Shown here: positions 1-5,638 of the stretch, piece after piece | Layout of the letters: every line of letters starts with the position of its first letter | How positions within the stretch are numbered: position 1 is the first letter of the stretch | NCBI GenBank assembly: GCA_045617585.1 | Contig: JAZLIW010000158.1 | Location: 1-6,248, forward strand | Direction: 5' to 3' | Source of the DNA: CAKRZE01 sp045617585 | Lineage (GTDB): Bacteria; Bacillota; Clostridia; Oscillospirales; CAG-272 | DNA: 6,248 nt | Program-made: the position numbers and the translations under genes | The notes under the pieces: generated by a model | The model's input: the letters and a program-made list of their open reading frames with translations, nothing else | Told to the model about the DNA's origin: nothing | The model's database searches: none

Positions 1-1
1 C

Positions 2-1690
2 CTGACCCCGCGCCCGAAGCGGGGCACGTACGCCTCGCCGGCAAACGCGCAGGGCATCGCCGCGAAGGATCATCTCTGCTGGATCGACGGGACGGACGTC
101 GTGATCGGCGGGGTGGCGTTCGGGCTCGGGCTCTCGACCGCTCCCGCCGACTGTCCGAAGAAGCTGATCTCCTTCGGGACCTATCTGATCGTCCTGCCCG
201 ACAAAAAGTACATCGACACCCTGCGCCCCTACGACTGCGGCGATATCGAGGTCCACAACACGACCGAGCGGGTGGGCGCGGTCTGGACGACCGTCTTCAC
301 CCCCTGCGACGCGGGCGGCGCCGACGCGATCCCCGACCACGTCTCCTCCGTTCCCCCGACCGGGACGCTGACCGACGGGGAAACGTGGGCCGACACCTCG
401 GTCTCCCCCCACGTGCTGAAGCGCTATTCCGCGGCAAGCGCGGTCTGGACCGCCGTGCCCCGCACCTACGTGAAGGTCTCCTTCCCGGAGATCTCGGCGG
501 GTCTGAACGACGGGGACGGCATTTCCCTCCGGCTGACTCCATGGCGGGGGAACGGGAAATACCGCGTCCCGGGCACGGAAAACTATTTCGACGACCCGCA
601 GCTCGACGCGCTGAACGGAACGCACGTGGTGCGGAAGGCGTACGGCACCTCCTCCGTGACCGGGTGGTATCTCGTGATCGCGGGGATGCTCGACGGGACG
701 GTCAGCATCGAAAACAAGGTGTACGCAGACCGGGAGATGCCCGACTTCGATTACGTCGTCGAGTCGCGCAACCGCCTCTGGGGCTGCCGCTACCGCGGCG
801 ACCTCGCGCCGCTGAACGAGATCCGCGCCTGCAAGCCGGGCGACTTCCGCAACTGGAACGTCTTCGAGGGGCTGTCCACCGATTCCTACGCCGCCTCCTG
901 CGGGAGCGACGGGGAATGGACGGGCGCGGTCAACTGCCTCGGCGGCCCGATCTTCTTCAAGGAGGACCGGATGCACCGGGTCTCGGGCGAGACGCCTGCC
1001 GACTTCCGCGTCCAGGAGACGCCCTGCCCGGGGATCGAGCGCGGCTCGTGGGCGTCGGCGGCGGTCGTGGACGGGCTGCTCTATTACAAGAGCCGGAGCG
1101 GAATCTCCGTTTACGACGGCTCTCTCCCGACCGGGATCTCCGACGCCCTCGGCGACCGGCGGTACCGGAACGCGGTCGGCGGCGCGCACGGCACGAAATA
1201 CTACGTCTCGATGGAGGAGGCGGAGGGCGGGCACGTGCTCTTCGTCTACGATACGAAAAGGGGGATCTGGATGAAGGAGGACGGCACCGCCGTCCTCGGC
1301 TTCGCCTCCTACGGGGACGATCTCTACTATATCGACCGCGCGGACGGGAAGATCCGCACCGTCTACGGCACCGGGACGCCGGAGGAAGCGCCGGTCCGCT
1401 GGATGGCGGAGACCGGGGATATCGGGCTGAACGACGGGGCGCGCAAATACGTCACGGCGCTGAACGTCCGTCTGTCCCTCGGAGCGGGCGCTTCGGTGCG
1501 GCTCTTTCTCCGGTACGACGGGGCGGGGGAATGGATTCCCGTCTGCGCCGCAAGGAGCATGGGCCTGCGCGCCGTCGATCTCCCCGTCCGTCCCCGCCGC
1601 TGCGATCACTTCCGCCTCCGCGTCGAGGGAGAGGGGGACGCGAGGATCTACGCGATCGAAAAAACGGTGGAATACGGGAGCCGGGAATGA
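2..1690 (+). CDS. Phage virion/tail structural protein, beta-propeller-like, 3' part (5' end outside window)
   Basis: The reading frame is open from base 2 to the TGA at 1688-1690, giving 562 residues. The true start lies upstream; the GTG at 101 is an internal valine. The part seen is beta-rich, with repeated short 'YYxS..G..VYDG' and 'DDLYYIDRADGKIRTVYG' strands, which suggests a propeller-like fold. The beginning (RPKRGTY, then CWIDGTDVVIGG) and the end (METGDIGLNDG..., then RRCDHFRLRVEGEGDARIYAIEK, residues 468-556) resemble proteins I know from gut Clostridia prophages, usually annotated only as phage structural proteins. A small module at residues 118-153 (TGTLTDGETWADTS followed by PHVLKRYS and a Trp) looks like an inserted decoration domain. 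About eleven cysteines are scattered along it. It could be a tail hub or head-tail stabilisation protein in the style of P22 gp10, but that is inference; I am sure of the coding frame and less sure of the role. Confidence 0.65.
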   Translation: MTPRPKRGTYASPANAQGIAAKDHLCWIDGTDVVIGGVAFGLGLSTAPADCPKKLISFGTYLIVLPDKKYIDTLRPYDCGDIEVHNTTERVGAVWTTVFTPCDAGGADAIPDHVSSVPPTGTLTDGETWADTSVSPHVLKRYSAASAVWTAVPRTYVKVSFPEISAGLNDGDGISLRLTPWRGNGKYRVPGTENYFDDPQLDALNGTHVVRKAYGTSSVTGWYLVIAGMLDGTVSIENKVYADREMPDFDYVVESRNRLWGCRYRGDLAPLNEIRACKPGDFRNWNVFEGLSTDSYAASCGSDGEWTGAVNCLGGPIFFKEDRMHRVSGETPADFRVQETPCPGIERGSWASAAVVDGLLYYKSRSGISVYDGSLPTGISDALGDRRYRNAVGGAHGTKYYVSMEEAEGGHVLFVYDTKRGIWMKEDGTAVLGFASYGDDLYYIDRADGKIRTVYGTGTPEEAPVRWMAETGDIGLNDGARKYVTALNVRLSLGAGASVRLFLRYDGAGEWIPVCAARSMGLRAVDLPVRPRRCDHFRLRVEGEGDARIYAIEKTVEYGSRE

Positions 1691-1737
1691 AGGACGGATC
1701 TTACGCTCCTGCCGCGGTTCCGTATGAAAGGAAATGA
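1687..1737 (+). other. Possible 16-codon mini-ORF overlapping the upstream stop
   Basis: An ATG at 1687 overlaps the TGA of the preceding gene as ATGA and opens a 16-codon frame, MKDGSYAPAAVPYERK, ending in TGA at 1735-1737, six bases before the next gene's ATG. The Shine-Dalgarno-like AAAGGAAA of the next gene lies inside its last codons. This could be a coupling peptide that carries ribosomes to the next start, a decayed gene remnant, or chance. No Shine-Dalgarno of its own is evident beyond the overlap. Confidence 0.2.
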
Positions 1738-1743
1738 ACGGAA

Positions 1744-2046
1744 ATGACGGAATTTGAATACCCCCCGATGACGGAAAACGGTCAGGGGGACCCCGGGCTC
1801 CGCGCCCTGCGCACCTATCTCTTCCGCCTCGCCGACGCGCTGAACGAGACGGCAAGACGGCTGGAGGGGCGGATCTCGCTGCTTTCGGGCGGCTCGGAGC
1901 GCCTGACGGAGCTGCCCGATCTCCCCGAAGGGATCGCCTCCGGCTCCTTTTTCCGCAGCGGGGACGCCTTCCTGCTGGTCAGCGGGACGCGCCTCTTCGT
2001 CGGCACCGCTTTGGACGGGCGGATCGTATGGAATGAAAAAACCTGA
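1744..2046 (+). CDS. Small phage structural-region protein of unknown function
   Basis: This 100-residue protein starts at ATG 1744, preceded by AAAGGAAA at 1727-1734. A second in-frame ATG at 1768 follows the same 'atgacggaa' string and is a possible alternative start. Residues 1-15 are an extended Pro-rich head (EYPPMTENG). Residues about 18-45 (LRALRTYLFRLADALNETARRLEGRI) have heptad-like leucines and should form an amphipathic helix or short coiled coil. The rest (FFRSGDAFLLVSGTRLFVGTALDGRIVW) reads as a short beta-hairpin region. No signal peptide or membrane segment is visible. Similar small proteins with an 'LRxYLFRLxxxLN' helix sit between the large virion gene and the baseplate genes in gut phages, so a minor tail or connector component is plausible. 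I do not recognise a characterised family. Confidence 0.7.
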   Translation: MTEFEYPPMTENGQGDPGLRALRTYLFRLADALNETARRLEGRISLLSGGSERLTELPDLPEGIASGSFFRSGDAFLLVSGTRLFVGTALDGRIVWNEKT

Positions 2047-2053
2047 AAGGAAG
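2046..2053 (+). promoter_or_regulatory. Ribosome binding site supporting the GTG start at 2064
   Basis: AAAGGAAG lies about ten bases before the GTG at 2064 and begins on the last base of the preceding TGA stop. The frame is closed by a TGA at 2034-2036 and holds no ATG near the start, so this site decides for GTG. Confidence 0.55.
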
Positions 2054-2063
2054 ATCAAAACCA

Positions 2064-3107
2064 GTGAAACCAAAGACCTATCGCGTGCCGCTGGATCTGC
2101 ACAGCCCGGTCTCGCAGGCGCTCCTCGCGTTCACGGCGGGCGACACCGCGGGGCGGGTGATCCTCCTGCCGCGGGAGGACGGGAGACCGTTCCCGCTCAC
2201 GGGCGTCACGCCGGTCCTCCGGGCGAAAAAGCCGGACGGCACGGTCCTGTATAACGCCTGTTCTGTCGTCGGCAGCGCGGTCGAGTACGAGCTCACCCCG
2301 GGGACGACCGCCGCTCCGGGCACCGTCGAATGCGAGCTGACGCTGTACGGTACGGACGGGGAACAGATCGCCTCCCCGCGCTTCGGGCTCCGCGTCTTCG
2401 AGTCCCTTTACGGCGACGGTACCGTCGAATCGACCGACGAGTTCACCGCGCTCGCGGAGGCGATCGCCGCGTGTGAAAACCTCGATATCGGGATCGAACG
2501 CGACGGCGTGAACTATCTTCTTACCGTCACGCGCAAGGACGGAACGGAGGAGACCGCCGAGGTGCGCAATATCGCTCCGGCGGGCGAGTGGAGCGCGGCG
2601 GAGGACTACGGCTGTCTGGCGCTCGTCACGCACGGCGGCAGCTCCTATCTCGCCGCGGATGAGATCGAAGCCGGGACGCCGCTCACCGACCCGAAGTGGA
2701 TGAAGCTCGCCGCGAAGGGCGATACCGGAGAGATCACCGGCGCCTCCGCGTCGGTCGTCGGCGGGTACGGGACCCCTTCCGTCACCGTCACGCCGGGCGG
2801 AACGGCGACCGAGCGCACTTTTTCGTTCGCGTTCTCGAATCTCGTCGGCTCCGGCATCGACCGTATCTCGAAGACCGGGACGTCCGGGCGCGTCGATACC
2901 TATACCGTCGTTTACGATGACGGCGATACCGACACGTTTACGGTCACGAACGGGGAGAAGGGCGAAAAGGGAGACGACGGCAACGTGCTTTTCGCCTCGT
3001 TCGCGGTCGATCCCGCGACCGGAATGCTGACCGAAACGACGCCCTCCGGCTTCGGCGGCGTCACCTTCGTGCTGAACGCGGCGGGAGAACTCACCGTCCG
3101 GATCTGA
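2064..3107 (+). CDS. BppU-like phage baseplate upper protein with carbohydrate-binding-like and collagen-like modules
   Basis: This 347-residue protein starts at GTG 2064. Residues 1-115 (KTYRVPLDLHSP, then GVTPVLRAKKPDGTVLYNAC, YELTPGTTAAPGTVECELTLYG and SPRFGLRVFES) match the N-terminal pattern of BppU/DUF2479-type baseplate upper proteins, which anchor receptor-binding proteins to the baseplate. Residues 115-170 form a linker (DEFTALAEAIAACENLDIGI). Residues 174-217 have the aromatic layout of a CBM5/12-like sugar-binding module: GEWSAAEDYG, SSYLA, then PKWMKLA, with W176 and W212. Residues 219-306 hold a small beta module (ITGASASV...YGTPSVTVTPGGT...RTFSFAFS) and a 'SGRVDTYTVVYDDGDTDTFTVTNG' repeat type common in phage fibre proteins, ending in the collagen-like GEKGEKGDDG. 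Residues 307-347 form a short beta tail. The central module recurs in the next gene. Family assignment is by eye; host binding or scaffolding is inferred. Confidence 0.75.
   Translation: MKPKTYRVPLDLHSPVSQALLAFTAGDTAGRVILLPREDGRPFPLTGVTPVLRAKKPDGTVLYNACSVVGSAVEYELTPGTTAAPGTVECELTLYGTDGEQIASPRFGLRVFESLYGDGTVESTDEFTALAEAIAACENLDIGIERDGVNYLLTVTRKDGTEETAEVRNIAPAGEWSAAEDYGCLALVTHGGSSYLAADEIEAGTPLTDPKWMKLAAKGDTGEITGASASVVGGYGTPSVTVTPGGTATERTFSFAFSNLVGSGIDRISKTGTSGRVDTYTVVYDDGDTDTFTVTNGEKGEKGDDGNVLFASFAVDPATGMLTETTPSGFGGVTFVLNAAGELTVRI
2583..2858 (+). repeat. Paralogous module copy 1 (partner at 3190-3486)
   Basis: Residues 174-265 of the baseplate protein align with residues 15-113 of the next gene: G-x-W-S, Y, SxLA, GT-LTD, W, LAAKG, ITGASASV, YGTPxVTVTPGGT, RTFxFAFS and GI appear in the same order in both. 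At DNA level only short runs remain identical, such as gtcacgccgggcgg at 2787-2800 and 3415-3428. The duplication is therefore old, or the two copies were acquired separately. Confidence 0.75.
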
Positions 3108-3147
3108 AACGGACGGAACAGGCAGAACAGACAGAAAGGAACGGAAC

Positions 3148-3792
3148 ATGGCAGAAACCATTCTCGGCAAGGTCTCGGTCACGCCGAAGGGCGCGTGGTC
3201 GCAGTCGGCGGCGTACGCGGTCCTCGATATCGTCACGAAGGACGGCGGGTCCTTCCTTGCCAAAAAAGCGGTCCCCGAGGGGACGGCTCTGACGGATACG
3301 TCATACTGGATGCCGCTCGCGGCGAAGGGGGAGAAGGGTGGTACCGGCGCGCCCGCGCAGATCACCGGAGCGTCGGCGAGCGTCAGCGATACCTACGGCA
3401 CGCCCGCGGTCACGGTCACGCCGGGCGGCACGGCGGCGGCGCGCACCTTCGCGTTCGCCTTCTCCGGTCTGCGCGGCAACGGGATCGCGTCGGTCGGATC
3501 GGAGCACGCCGGCGATAACACAGTCGTCACCATCACAATGGACAACGGCGACGAACTCACCTACGAGGTCCCGGACGGCGCCGTGACGTCGGTCAACGGC
3601 AGGACGGGCGCGGTCACCGGACTCACCGAGCAGACCGAGACAGACGAACTGACCGAAGCGGTCGCGGCGCTCACGGAGAACGCGCTGCTGACCGATGAGG
3701 ACGAAAGCAAAAGCTGCGTCATGCGGTGGAGCGTCGTGAACGGCGCGCCCGTGCTGACGCTTGACGAAATCATGGAGGAGGATGAATTGTGA
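3148..3792 (+). CDS. Phage tail fibre/baseplate accessory protein with CBM5/12-like module
   Basis: This 214-residue protein starts at ATG 3148, seven bases after AAAGGA (3135-3140). Residues 1-60 form a compact module with conserved aromatic positions (GAWSQSAAYA, SFLAKKAVPEGTALTD, YWMPLAAKG; W17 and W54). It resembles CBM5/12-type chitin or sugar-binding modules found in phage tail proteins. Residues 61-70 are a short collagen-like spacer (GEKGGTGAPA). Residues 72-113 repeat the ITGASASV...FAFSGLRGNGI module of the preceding protein. A 'DNGDELTYEVPDGAVTSVNGRTGAV' segment follows; 'VxSVNGxTGxV' is a motif I know from phage fibre proteins. The C-terminus is acidic (DEIMEEDEL). The gene has no BppU-like anchor, so it may assemble onto the preceding protein. 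Its stop overlaps the next start by four bases (GTGA), which suggests translational coupling with the receptor-binding gene. Role is inferred from modules and position. Confidence 0.7.
   Translation: MAETILGKVSVTPKGAWSQSAAYAVLDIVTKDGGSFLAKKAVPEGTALTDTSYWMPLAAKGEKGGTGAPAQITGASASVSDTYGTPAVTVTPGGTAAARTFAFAFSGLRGNGIASVGSEHAGDNTVVTITMDNGDELTYEVPDGAVTSVNGRTGAVTGLTEQTETDELTEAVAALTENALLTDEDESKSCVMRWSVVNGAPVLTLDEIMEEDEL
3190..3486 (+). repeat. Paralogous module copy 2 (partner at 2583-2858)
   Basis: This region encodes residues 15-113 of the fibre-type protein, matching residues 174-265 of the upstream baseplate protein in motif order and nearly in spacing (W17-W54 against W176-W212). It carries a few extra residues after the LAAKG motif (GEKGGTGAPAQ against GDTGE). 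Confidence 0.75.
3774..3781 (+). promoter_or_regulatory. Strong ribosome binding site for the GTG start at 3789
   Basis: GGAGGAGG within the last codons of the upstream gene lies seven bases before GTG 3789. This is near-ideal and fixes the GTG as the start, giving a 4-base GTGA overlap between stop and start. Confidence 0.75.
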
Positions 3793-5195
3793 GCGTTACG
3801 AACGTTTTTCCGAGCCATGACCAGATGGACAGGATCATCGGTCACCTCGGGCAGCTCTGCGTCAATACCGGCGGGTACGGCAAAGTCAGAAACTGGCGGG
3901 ATCTGCGCGCGGCGGTCCGCGACGGCAGGGCAAGAGAGGTCCTTGAGGTCGGGGACACCTTCCTGCTCGACCGCGCGACCGGAGCGGCGGCGGAGGTCAG
4001 CGGGCTCACCTCGGCGTCGGTCTCCCTGCCGGAATTCATTTCCGCGGTCGGTTCCGCGGCGGCGGGGACCTACGAATTCACCTACGACGGCGCGGTCTGG
4101 CGCTGTGACGGGAAGGTCGTGACGCCCGGCAATTACGGCATTTCCTTCGTCGGGACCCCCTCGGCGGACGCGAAGATCACGGTGACCGTGACCTCGAAGG
4201 CGTGGGAGTGCGACGTGCTGGGATTCGACTACGACACGCCCGCCGACACGGCGCTTCATCATTCGGTTTCGATGGCGCTGCGCGATCTTTCGCTTTACGG
4301 CGTCTCCTATTGTCCGCGTCAGGCGGTGTACGCGGCGGAAGACGCGGCGCTTCCCGCCGGAGACTACCATTTCCGGGTGACGAATAATCCCTTCGTGTCG
4401 GTCGACGTCGGGAAGTACCTCACGTTCCATCTGGATCAGGCGCTTCCGGTCGGAGGTCAGCTCGTCTTAGGCGGATCGTACGACGCGACGATGATCGGGA
4501 CGACGGTCAAGGCGTACGCGTCCCCGTCCGACGTCACCGAGCTGACCTCCGCCATCCTGTCCGAGGGCGAAGACGGGGAATATCTCGGCGCGCTGAAAAA
4601 CGCCGGAGACCCGCAGAATCACATGAATTCCGTGGCAGCCTCCCTGATGGGCTGCAACGAATACCGCATCTCCGTCATGCGGCAGTATCTGAACAGCGCC
4701 GCGCCCGGCGCCGCCGAGGGAGCCGCCGCGAGCTGGTACGCTCCGCAGACCGCCTTCGACCGTCCGGTGATCACGACCGAGCCCGGCTTCCTTTACGGCG
4801 CGGACCCCGCGTTCGCCGCCGTGATCGGAACGGTGAAAAAGCGCACGGCAAAGAACACGGTGGCGGCGGGCGGCGGGTACGCGGACACCGAGGAGCGGAT
4901 CTTCGCGCTCTCCCGCACCGAGGTGCTCGGCACCGCGAACGGGGACGTGTACGAGACCTCGTTCGGCACCGCCGGGACCGGCGTTCTCACGGTGCCCTAC
5001 GAGTTTTACGCCGGCGCGTCCGCTGCTGATTATATCAAGCGCGAGAACAGGACGGCGCGCAGATGGTGCCTGCGCTCGCCCGGTGTCGGTCAGGGACACG
5101 TGGTCCTGCGGATTGCCGACACCGGCGCGCTCAGCTCGACACTCGGCGCGTCCGGTACGAATTCCGGTTTCGTGCCCGCGTGGGCGATCGTATAA
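3789..5195 (+). CDS. Phage tail receptor-binding protein with C-terminal DUF6273/C-type-lectin-like domain; candidate DGR target
   Basis: This 468-residue protein starts at GTG 3789. Blocks in order fit a family I know from gut Firmicutes phages: VRNWRDLRAAVRDGRAREVLEVGDTF (33-58), then CDVLGFDYDTPAD (141-153), AALPAGDYHFRV, EYRISVMRQYLNSAA, FLYGADPAFAAVIGTVKKRTAKNTV, ERIFALSRTEV, and RRWCLRSPG ending in GFVPAWAIV (W426 to V468). The end has the form 'WxLRSP...V..DxG...G(V/F)xPA' of DUF6273-type domains, which adopt or resemble the formylglycine-enzyme/C-type-lectin fold. Such domains serve as variable ligand-binding domains and are frequent targets of diversity-generating retroelements. Residues about 73-138 (SLPEFISAVG, GTYEFTYDGAVW, YGISFVGTPSADAKITVTV) look like a small beta domain inserted into the core. 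No signal peptide or membrane segment is visible. Position after two baseplate/fibre genes and before an assembly-chaperone-like gene fits a receptor-binding tail tip. A DGR role is hypothetical because no reverse transcriptase or template repeat is in the window. Confidence 0.75.
   Translation: MSVTNVFPSHDQMDRIIGHLGQLCVNTGGYGKVRNWRDLRAAVRDGRAREVLEVGDTFLLDRATGAAAEVSGLTSASVSLPEFISAVGSAAAGTYEFTYDGAVWRCDGKVVTPGNYGISFVGTPSADAKITVTVTSKAWECDVLGFDYDTPADTALHHSVSMALRDLSLYGVSYCPRQAVYAAEDAALPAGDYHFRVTNNPFVSVDVGKYLTFHLDQALPVGGQLVLGGSYDATMIGTTVKAYASPSDVTELTSAILSEGEDGEYLGALKNAGDPQNHMNSVAASLMGCNEYRISVMRQYLNSAAPGAAEGAAASWYAPQTAFDRPVITTEPGFLYGADPAFAAVIGTVKKRTAKNTVAAGGGYADTEERIFALSRTEVLGTANGDVYETSFGTAGTGVLTVPYEFYAGASAADYIKRENRTARRWCLRSPGVGQGHVVLRIADTGALSSTLGASGTNSGFVPAWAIV
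5064..5192 (+). other. Candidate hypervariable (VR-like) segment at the end of the receptor-binding gene
   Basis: These codons encode W426 to V468, the 'WCLRSP...GFVPAWAIV' ligand-binding end of the lectin-like domain. In DGR target proteins of this type, the variable positions lie between the LRSP motif and the terminal G(V/F)xPA. Here four of seven glycines (432, 434, 456, 460) are GGT, against only three GGT codons (residues 18, 88 and about 225) in the preceding 431 residues. GGT can arise from AAT by adenine-specific mutagenesis. No template repeat is seen in the window, so the call rests on family knowledge and codon pattern. Confidence 0.35.
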
Positions 5196-5201
5196 GGGAG
5201 G
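5194..5201 (+). promoter_or_regulatory. Strong ribosome binding site for the gene at 5208
   Basis: AAGGGAGG overlaps the TAA stop of the receptor-binding gene and lies six bases before ATG 5208, fixing that start over the in-frame ATG at codon 16. Confidence 0.7.
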
Positions 5202-5207
5202 AAAAAG

Positions 5208-5585
5208 ATGAACGATAAATTGAGACTTGCGCGCGCGGAAGCCGCCGCCGCGATGGAACGGGACAACCTCCCGGAGACCGTCCGGAAGAACTATGAGAAG
5301 GCGTGCGCCTCTTCCGACGCGGAGACCGCCGCGGATTACGCGCGCCGCATCCGCAACCGCCTCCTCGCGGAGAGCGACGAGAAGGTCGCGCTCGACAAGA
5401 ACGTCCCCGCGCTTCCGGCGGGGGACGATCCCGCGGCGATCTGTGCGTGGGTGCGCGAATTCATCGCGGTCTCGACCGGACCGTGGGCGGAATACCGTCA
5501 GGCGCTGCGCGATCTGCCGGAGCAGGAGGGCTTCCCCTTCGAGATCACGTGGCCCGTGCGCCCGGATGTGAGCGCGGAAGGCTGA
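5208..5585 (+). CDS. Phage tail assembly chaperone-like protein
   Basis: This 125-residue protein starts at ATG 5208. Residues 1-50 are helical and charged (KLRLARAEAAAAMERDNLPETVRKNYEKA). Residues 46-57 (RRIRNRLLAESD) and 92-120 (PWAEYRQALRDLPEQEGFPFEITWPVRPD) carry the 'RNxLLxxSD...W..YRQALRDLP.Q.GFP...WP' signature of the phage tail assembly chaperone/fibre-assembly family (Phage_tail_APC type, also found at the C-terminus of many DUF4376-like proteins). Between these blocks is a longer spacer than in the short form (VALDKNVPALPAGDDPAAICAWVREF), which I associate with a variant form in gut Clostridia phages. It follows the receptor-binding gene by 12 bases. In phages, such small genes often sit directly after a fibre gene and help fold, trimerise or attach the fibre. 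Family assignment is fairly secure; the client being the upstream protein is inferred. Confidence 0.7.
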   Translation: MNDKLRLARAEAAAAMERDNLPETVRKNYEKACASSDAETAADYARRIRNRLLAESDEKVALDKNVPALPAGDDPAAICAWVREFIAVSTGPWAEYRQALRDLPEQEGFPFEITWPVRPDVSAEG

Positions 5586-5593
5586 TCCTCCCG

Positions 5594-5628
5594 CTTTTTC
5601 TGACCGCGGGGCAGCAGAACGGAAAAAG
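5594..5628 (+). other. Possible hairpin partly covering the ribosome binding site of the last gene
   Basis: CTTTTTCTG (5594-5602) can pair with CGGAAAAAG (5620-5628), giving nine pairs including one T-G wobble, with a 17-base loop. The 3' arm includes the first half of the AAAGGAGA ribosome binding site at 5625-5632. The stem is A/T-rich and probably weak. No T-run follows it, so it is not an intrinsic terminator. Confidence 0.3.
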
Positions 5629-5632
5629 GAGA
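5625..5632 (+). promoter_or_regulatory. Ribosome binding site for the gene at 5639
   Basis: AAAGGAGA, with AGGAG ending seven bases before ATG 5639, supports that start for the incomplete last gene. Confidence 0.65.
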
Positions 5633-5638
5633 AACGGA

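Noticed and set aside
385..1737. 450-codon + strand frame overlapping the large virion gene
   Set aside because: It is an out-of-phase reading of the virion gene, very Arg-rich with no domain pattern; only its last 16 codons (1687-1737) deserve separate mention.
2036..2042. A-run AAAAAAC at the end of the small gene, where a -1 slip would enter the baseplate gene's frame
   Set aside because: The -1 frame is indeed open from 2037 through GTG 2064, but the heptamer is not in the register of a canonical X-XXY-YYZ site in the small gene's frame, and the baseplate gene has its own ribosome binding site.
3108..3147. Purine-rich spacer with short 'gaacag/agaacagacag' echoes before the fibre gene
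   Set aside because: It is only 40 bases with imperfect echoes; it reads as an ordinary A-rich leader containing the ribosome binding site, without promoter boxes.
2055..3365. 436-codon open frame on the - strand
   Set aside because: It lies opposite two well-supported + strand genes, its product is Arg/Gly/Asp-rich low-complexity sequence with no recognisable motif, and long antisense frames are expected at this GC content.
3561..5099. Two long - strand frames (3561-4430 and 4467-5099)
   Set aside because: They are antisense to the receptor-binding gene, of Arg-rich shadow composition, and have no ribosome binding site or motif that I can see.
5586..5638. Terminator in the last intergenic gap
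   Set aside because: The possible stem is A/T-rich and not followed by a run of T, and the next gene starts immediately with a good ribosome binding site.
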